Program-made: the position numbers and the translations under genes
The notes under the pieces: model-generated
What the model was told of the DNA's origin: nothing
The model's input: the letters and a program-made list of their open reading frames with translations, nothing else
Databases searched by the model: none
Assembly: GCF_030272615.1 (NCBI RefSeq)
Contig: NC_081415.1
Location: 232,693,303-232,757,302, forward strand
Origin: Cryptomeria japonica
Lineage: Eukaryota > Streptophyta > Pinopsida > Cupressales > Cupressaceae
DNA length: 64,000 nucleotides
Direction: 5' to 3'
Shown here: positions 58,369 to 64,000 of the stretch, in pieces
How positions within the stretch are numbered: the stretch's first letter is position 1
Layout of the letters: each line of letters opens with the position of its first letter

Positions 58369-59299
58369 GTTTGCAACTTTCCATTCTCATTGTGTTTGTT
58401 TTGCCCAAATGGTCCAGTTTTTCTTCTACTTAAGTTGAGTTGGTTGTCTACATGTTAGTTTTAGAATATATCTCTTTATGTATGACCTCAGTAATAACTC
58501 AATACATGTAATGTTTTAATATCAACAATAGGGAATATGAAGCTGAGAAGAGCATGATTTTCTTTTTGCTAGAATGGCTGCGGGTTCTATGAGGGCCTGC
58601 TCCCTAAGAGTAAAAACCTAAAAGAAATTGCCATAGCTGCAGTCAAAAGGCTACCACAAAGCATGACAAAAACTAATACATCAGGAAAAAGAAAAGCTGC
58701 AAAACTTATAATTAGCTACAGAACATATTGAGCTGCCATTACTTACAAGTCATATTCAATGATATATACACCAGTCTCTGATGAGTCCTTTAACTGTGCT
58801 CTACAAAGGCCACCACTACCAAGCTCTGTGGTGGTGTGGTCGCTGACTACATAAAGAATTTGATTATGCAGGATAACTCTCATATTGACTATCACTAGCA
58901 CTATATCCTTGCTGCAAACCTCTAGAAACAAGACTCTGTTTGCCTGACTTTGGTGGACACCTTCAACATCAATTGTTAATTGCTATGATTAGATGGAGAT
59001 CTGAAAGTGGGAAGTGGTTGTGGGAGAGCAATATTTTGATCATTTTAGAGAAAGATTTCTATTGGCGACTCTTTAGCATCTCTATTCACTTTAGCTGCGA
59101 AGGGTGATTCAAGCACTTTACAGTTTGCTGAAGAATCAGTGAGTTTGCTACATTCTGTTGCACAATTAGAAAATTCTACACTTTCAAAGCGATTGTTTTA
59201 TTTTCATCTAGTCTATTATTGAGATTCTAGTCTCTAATCGCTCTATCCTTGAATCTATTTATGATGAATTGAGAGTCCCCCTTCCACCTGGAGCTTTGG
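58369..59299 (+). other. Start of the long EMC3 intron 4
   Basis: Donor GTTTGC after exon 4. I found no exon encoding the next conserved residues (normally KIPFPLTxRF) up to 64000. The minus-strand frame at 58743-58931 is probably a distant continuation of the LINE relic to its right, but its sequence is too eroded to claim. Confidence 0.6.
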
Positions 59300-59925
59300 A
59301 ATAGTTGACTGATTTTGGCAATTTAATTTCTTCCAGAACTATCTCTGCTTCTCCCACATTATTAGTTTTAGAATCAAGATAATAAGAGTCAACTATCACA
59401 AAATTACCCTCCATTCATTTTACAGGACCTGCTCCCACTGGGCCTGGATTGACTTTCACTGCCCTGTCAAAGTTGAATTTCATAAAGCCAACTTTTGGAT
59501 TTTCCCACACACTCCTTTGTTCTATTAAATTTTTCCATTAGCCATTGTGCGATCAGGATATCCCATCAACTTAAAAAATATTTTCATCATTATTCAGGAG
59601 AGGTTATTTTATTATTCTGAAATACAAGGCTCAGCATAAGGGAAAATTGAAAAACTTATTTTGGCATCACACCTTTCCCAAATGCTATTCTTACTTCTAA
59701 ACAATTTATGATTTCTTTCCAACCACAATCCCCAAAATGTGCAGCTGCATACCATTTCCGAAAGAAATCCAGATTAGAAGAGCCTGTTGGCCACTTGTAA
59801 AGGATTATTAGCTGTGGCTGGGGAGTCCCAATATATTCCCAATTTCGCCACAGCTGCTACCCAGACTGTTCTTGCATAGGAGCAATAAAGAAGGATCTGA
59901 TCTCCTGGAGACTGTAATGCCCCCT
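59300..59925 (-). pseudogene. LINE relic, minus strand (zf-RVT end and RNase H)
   Basis: Read right to left: SPGDQILLYCSYARTVWVAA (59910 on), LGIYWDSPATANN, then, across frames, CTFWGLWLERNHKLF, the zinc-binding and WxxWxERN motifs of LINE ORF2. About 59520-59300 gives PKVGFMKFNFDRAVKVNPGP and SKTNNVGEAEIVLE, the RNase H domain found at the end of some plant LINEs (normally FDGA..GNPGPAG and NNxAEA). Frames are broken. The right edge at 59914 is sharp and may be the insertion site of another element. Confidence 0.7.
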
Positions 59926-61060
59926 TTATATTTTTTAATATTTTCTGATTTTTTTGAAACAAGAAACAAACTCAAACAGTGAACTGAAAATTTAAAATGA
60001 AAATAATGATGGAAAATGCTTGATCAAACCCTCAAACACTTCATAAGCCAATTCTGAACCAAATTTTGATAACTTTAATTGTGTACAAACCCTAGGTTAC
60101 TTCAAATGCTCAGATCAGATTCAAACATAATTTTGGAAACTATCAAATCTGGTTTTATTGATTTTTGCAATGATTGCAAGCTGGAAATTTCTCTAAATTT
60201 CTAAAACCAAAATCAGAAATTACAATTTTAAACTCACATAGACCTTATTGGAGTGGTATGGTTGGCTGATCCAGCTGGGTTAAGGGCTGTATGGACTGGT
60301 ACAACATTTGTATGGCTGTGGTAGAAGCTTACAATGGACTATTTTTTAACTTCCTTGCTGTTGATGTAATGCAGATCAGACCCTAAAAACACAAATCCGA
60401 CCTCAAAGTGCCAAAAAAGTATGTATGGTCTCTCCTCACAGCTGGTGCCTCCCAAATCAGCAATAAATATCTCAAAAAATGGTTTGTCACCCTTGAAAAA
60501 TAATTAATGAATTTCTGTGCAGCTGGGATACCTCCAAAAATAGTGCCAAAACCTTCCAATGACTTCAACCAGCAGCTGGTATGACTGTAACAACTCAAAT
60601 CCAGCCCTTTATGATGCCCAAAAATTCACCAAAAAATTGAAACTCAATATATAATCCCTCAAATATTCGTCAGTGATGAAATGATGTTTTTTGCTTGCCA
60701 AAAACACTGTTGTGACACTTTAGGTAAAATCTAAACCCACCACAAAGCAGCACAATTGTGATTCCCAGATTGAATCATGCAAGATTGGAAACAAGGATTT
60801 TCATCTTTGATCCCAAATGTGGAATTCAAGAGGGTCTTCGTCCTCTCAAACCCCAAACAAACCAAGGGTTGTCGTCTTTGGATGCCTTAGACTGAAAGAC
60901 TGCTCAAATCTGAAAATTGGATGCAAAGAGGATAACTTAATTTGAGGAATAGTGCTCGTTTCATAGTTACTATTCTGTCTCTCCATTTATTTTATTTTAT
61001 TATCTCCCCAAGTATTAAAAATCCTTTTTATAATCAAGTGTTATAAAAAAAATACAGTTT
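59926..61060. other. No gene seen; possible LTR start at 59914
   Basis: TGTAATGCCCCC at 59914 is a typical LTR-like start and cuts the LINE text sharply. No matching CA end or target duplication was found. No coding text. Confidence 0.35.
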
Positions 61061-61308
61061 TAATTTATTCAAATAATATTATTTAAGTTCCCAGAAAAGT
61101 AAAAGTGGATTGAGTTCAACCTAAAAATATAAACATTATTTTTATTAGAGTAATTACTTATTATTTAATGGTCATTTAGTATTAGTTAGTTTAGTTAGAT
61201 AGTTTCTACTTTAGTCTTTTTTTGATTGTTTTGTTTATAAACATCGTAATGTAATTGTCTATATGGAATTCGTTTCACTTCATTAATGATAATGCATTTA
61301 CCATTTCA
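61061..61308 (+). repeat. Probable 5' LTR end of copia element K
   Basis: The sequence ends TTTCA just before a primer-binding site. A TATAAAC at about 61232 could be its promoter. The LTR start was not found, so the left border is nominal. Confidence 0.5.
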
Positions 61309-61320
61309 TGTTATCAGAGC
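61309..61320 (+). other. Primer-binding site of K
   Basis: TGTTATCAGAGC, one mismatch from the initiator tRNA-Met type sequence. Confidence 0.75.
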
Positions 61321-62230
61321 CACTTGGAATTTTTTGGCGAATTTATTAATAAAAATATAATTCATGGGTAATCCTAAAATTTTTTCATAAGTTTTTTTAA
61401 TGATTTAAAAAAAAAGAGAAAATCGAGGGTTTTTTGAAGTTTAAAATCCCTAGGTTGTGTGAGTTTTATGTCGAAATTGCGGATTTGGGTTGTTTGTCCA
61501 CAAAATCGTGTGAGCGTTTCAGAGCAGAATTGCAGTTTTTTTCCATGAGCACTCTTCAGTTTGAAATATCATGGGTTTTGTTTGCGAAATCGCAAAGGCA
61601 TTCGATCATCAAATTGCGCCATTGCTGAGTCTGATTTTTTAACAAAAAAAAGCGGATTTCTTTGCGGGTTTCTGATCAAGGTCGCGTGACAGTTTGTGTT
61701 TATTTTCTGTGCCGGCTGCTGCACCCGTGTCCATTTTTTAAGTCCATCCTGTGCTCGCGGATTCTTCTAATCACGTGTTTCGCAGTTTTCTTTGCACTTG
61801 GTGTTTTTGAATCGCGGGAGTATTCTGCAGGATTTCTCAGCTCTGACAAAATCTCATTTTTTTCTGAGCTATTTCTCTGCAGATCATCGTGGTTTTCTTA
61901 TCTGCGACTAGGGTTTCTTGTGTCGTATTTCAAACATTTTTTTTTGGCTTTTTTCAGCATGGCGACCTAGGGTTTCTGGGTCTGATCGTGGATTTCTGAA
62001 TTTGCATTAGGGTTTGCAGCGATCTTTATAAAATAAGGGCCTTTACATTTGCAACTGTTTTTTTTTTGACTGATTTTAAATATTAAAATTAGGGGTTTTT
62101 CTGACAAGCACCTTGGGCTTTGTGCCTCGGGCTCCGTGCAAGGTTTTTTGATTGTTTTTCGAAATAGAAAAGTCACTTTTAGTTGCTGCAGTTGTTTGCC
62201 TCATTTTTTGTGCATTGGAAAGCAGGAGGG

Positions 62231-63060
62231 ATGGCGCCATTGACCAACATCATGTTGGAGAACAATCAGCGAGTCAACAGCAAAAATTACAACTCGTGGA
62301 AATAGTGCATGCTCACAATATTTGAATATCGGTGTCTAGACCAAGTTGTTCTAGATATGACTCCTCATCCAAGGGTGGCAGGAAAAGATTAGGACAAGTA
62401 TGATGAGCATAATACGGAAGCAGTTATGCTCATCAAATTGTCAGTCACTGACGACATGCTCCCACAAGAGTTGTCTGGCAAGTTAGCTTCGGAGATTTGG
62501 GTGCATCTGAAGGATCTCCATGAAACGTTAGACAAGAGCTGAGCATTCTTTTTGAAGAACATGCTATTTTCAATAATGATGGACGATAAGATGTCTCTAC
62601 AAGAGTATCTTACGAAGATCAAGGATATTCGCAATCAACTGGAAGCTATTGTTTGCAAGATGGAGGAAGAAGACATGGTGGTGATCACTCTCAAAAGTTT
62701 ACAACGCTCATATGAACATATTATTGAGATGCTCAACATTACATCCACGAATGTTGACCTCAAGTTTCCGGAACTGTGCAACAAACTTCTCAAGCAAGAA
62801 AGATGGAAACAATAGTTTGGGACCAGCAGCGAATCATCACTTGCAAATCAAGCCTTCACTTTCAAAGCCTAGGACAAAGGCAAAGGCAAAGGCAAGTCCT
62901 TTTAGCCAAAAGGACAGAGCAAACCTGAGAGCAGCTCCAAGAAGGTTGTCGCATGTCAGTACTGTGGTAAGCTTGGCCACATGAAGAAGCAGTATCGCAA
63001 ACAGTTGGCTGACAAGCAAATCCAACCAGGGAGGGTCTCAACAGAAGGCCCATGTTGGAG
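62231..63060 (+). pseudogene. K gag
   Basis: ATG at 62231 gives MAPLTNIMLENNQRVNSKNY and NSWK, then TAG. Reading on: MTPHPRVAGKD, a TAG where CAG is plausible, KYDEHNTEAVMLIKLSVTDD, KLASEIWVHLKDLHETLDKS, a TGA, FFLKNMLFSIMMDDKMSLQE, LKSLQRSYEHIIEMLN. This is a UBN2-type gag. The zinc knuckle reads CQYCGKLGHMKKQY, with the last Cys replaced by Tyr. At least four stops; non-functional. Confidence 0.85.
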
Positions 63061-64000
63061 CATAGTGAGCAAGAGTGCTTTTTATGCTTTTATGGCCAAA
63101 AGACTAGTAGACTAGGTGAAATCATTTGCCTGGTACATTGATTCTGCAACTTCTCAACATTTCACGCACAAAAGAGATTGGTTCACGAAGTACATGATTT
63201 GCTCCCATTCAGTGATCTTTGGAGGAGGTGAAGAGTATATAGTTGTCGGCAAGGGCAATGTGGAGATTATATCTGATGGGAGGAATCTTATATTCCTCAA
63301 CGTATACTATGTTCTGGGCATGGAGCTTAATTTGTTATCTATCAGTCAGATGATGTGATAATGTCTAAGTTGGATGTTATCTTCAGTGCATACAAGTGCC
63401 ACATTATTGATAAGGAGTCCACGAAGACAATTGTTGTTGGCCTCGAAAATCATGGATTGTATAGGTTGATTGATACTAGAGAGTCTTGGAGGTTGCAATG
63501 GCTGCGAAGAGTTCTTCCATAAGCACTCTTTGGCATCAACAGTATGGGCACCTCAACATATCATATCTCTCATAGTTGTCTCGAGAGAATCTAGTTGAAG
63601 GCTTACCTTATATTCAGCAACAAACACATGGTGTGTGCAGAGCTTGCCAAGCAAGGAAGCCACATTGAATTCCATTCTTTGATGGACAAGCTTGGAGAAC
63701 ATCCAAGGTCTTGTAGCTGGTTCATGTAGATGTTTGTGGACCAATGAATACAACATCAGTCACTGGTGCCAGGTATTTTCTTTTGTTTGTTGATGATTTT
63801 AGTAGAAAAATGTGGGTGTTTTTTCTCAAAGCAAAATCAAATGTCTTTAATGATTTCAAAAGTTTAAAGCATTAGTTGAAAAAGAGTCAAGACATCAAAT
63901 CATAACTCTTAGGTCAGATAATGGGGGTGAATTTTGTTCCATTTAATTCACAAACTTTTGTGCTAAACACTACATCAAGCGTGAATTTACCACACCCTAT
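63061..64000 (+). pseudogene. K pol start (protease, integrase), cut by the window end
   Basis: Protease text: FAWYIDSATSQHFTHKRDWF, where DSGAS is expected (catalytic DSG became DSA). Then GKGNVEIISDGRNLIFLNVY, LGMELNLLSISQ, TGA. Integrase: [67 protein letters not shown]. Stops and frame changes are frequent. The order protease then integrase marks it as copia. Confidence 0.85.

Larger units (their letters stand above)
61321..64000 (+). mobile_element. Copia element K, internal part, running off the window
   Basis: Primer-binding site, an untranslated leader of about 0.9 kb, then gag and pol text in plus orientation to the window end. It lies inside what should be EMC3 intron 4, in the same orientation as the gene. 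RT, RNase H and the 3' LTR would be beyond 64000. Confidence 0.85.

Noticed and set aside
59914-60600. Full solo LTR beginning TGTAATGCCCCC
   Set aside because: No CA end or target duplication could be located, so only the start is noted.

Overview
This window reads as nuclear DNA of a seed plant, most likely a gymnosperm (conifer-type) genome. The reasons are a plant-type EMC3 gene with GT..AG introns, very low gene density, layers of old nested LTR retrotransposons with 5-bp target duplications, scattered LINE remnants and long AT-rich stretches. Species and family cannot be read from the sequence. No rRNA, tRNA, CRISPR or bacterial operon structure was seen.

Layout. 1-16.97 kb: an eroded plus-strand Ty3/gypsy element (pol 1-2250, extra 3' region, LTR-like block from 11,591) carries an insertion of an internally deleted Ty1/copia element A (3326-11165). 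The 5' LTR of A was later split by solo LTR B (3958-5118) and by minus-strand solo LTR C (5370-8323), and C is split by LTR D (5620-7133). Then come GA microsatellites and a second gypsy RNase H relic (16.6-17.0 kb). 17-30 kb: mostly non-coding, with a 21-bp minisatellite (18.78-18.98 kb), solo copia LTR S (21031-21968), a few weak exon-like fragments (22.5-24.2 kb), a LINE ORF1 relic without ORF2 (25.08-26.42 kb) and a gypsy gag/protease relic (28.5-29.6 kb). 30-41.5 kb: an LTR-like promoter block with strong palindromes, then a Tekay/Del-type chromovirus F (32012-40736) between two 530-bp direct copies of an older minus-strand gypsy RT segment. The long F LTR contains a GC-rich array of six hairpins. 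43.3-57.2 kb: a plus-strand LINE (L) interrupted by minus-strand copia element E (43626-56097, 5-bp target duplication GGAAC), itself interrupted by plus-strand copia element H (45485-50386, target duplication CCTAG). 57.6-58.37 kb: the first four coding exons of EMC3, the only host gene I am sure of. 58.37-64 kb: apparently the start of a very long EMC3 intron, holding a minus-strand LINE relic and a copia element K that runs off the window.

Relationships. The nesting gives relative ages: gypsy, then A, then B and C, then D on the left; L, then E, then H on the right. Most element ORFs carry only a few nonsense or frameshift lesions, several of them compatible with C-to-T decay of methylated cytosines (CAG to TAG, CGA to TGA). 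EMC3 encodes a subunit of the ER membrane protein complex. Its remaining exons, expected to encode the second half of the protein, must lie beyond base 64000 or are absent.

No clearly new biological system was found. The most unusual signals are the hairpin array in the F LTR and the circularly permuted look of F with its 530-bp flanking duplication.
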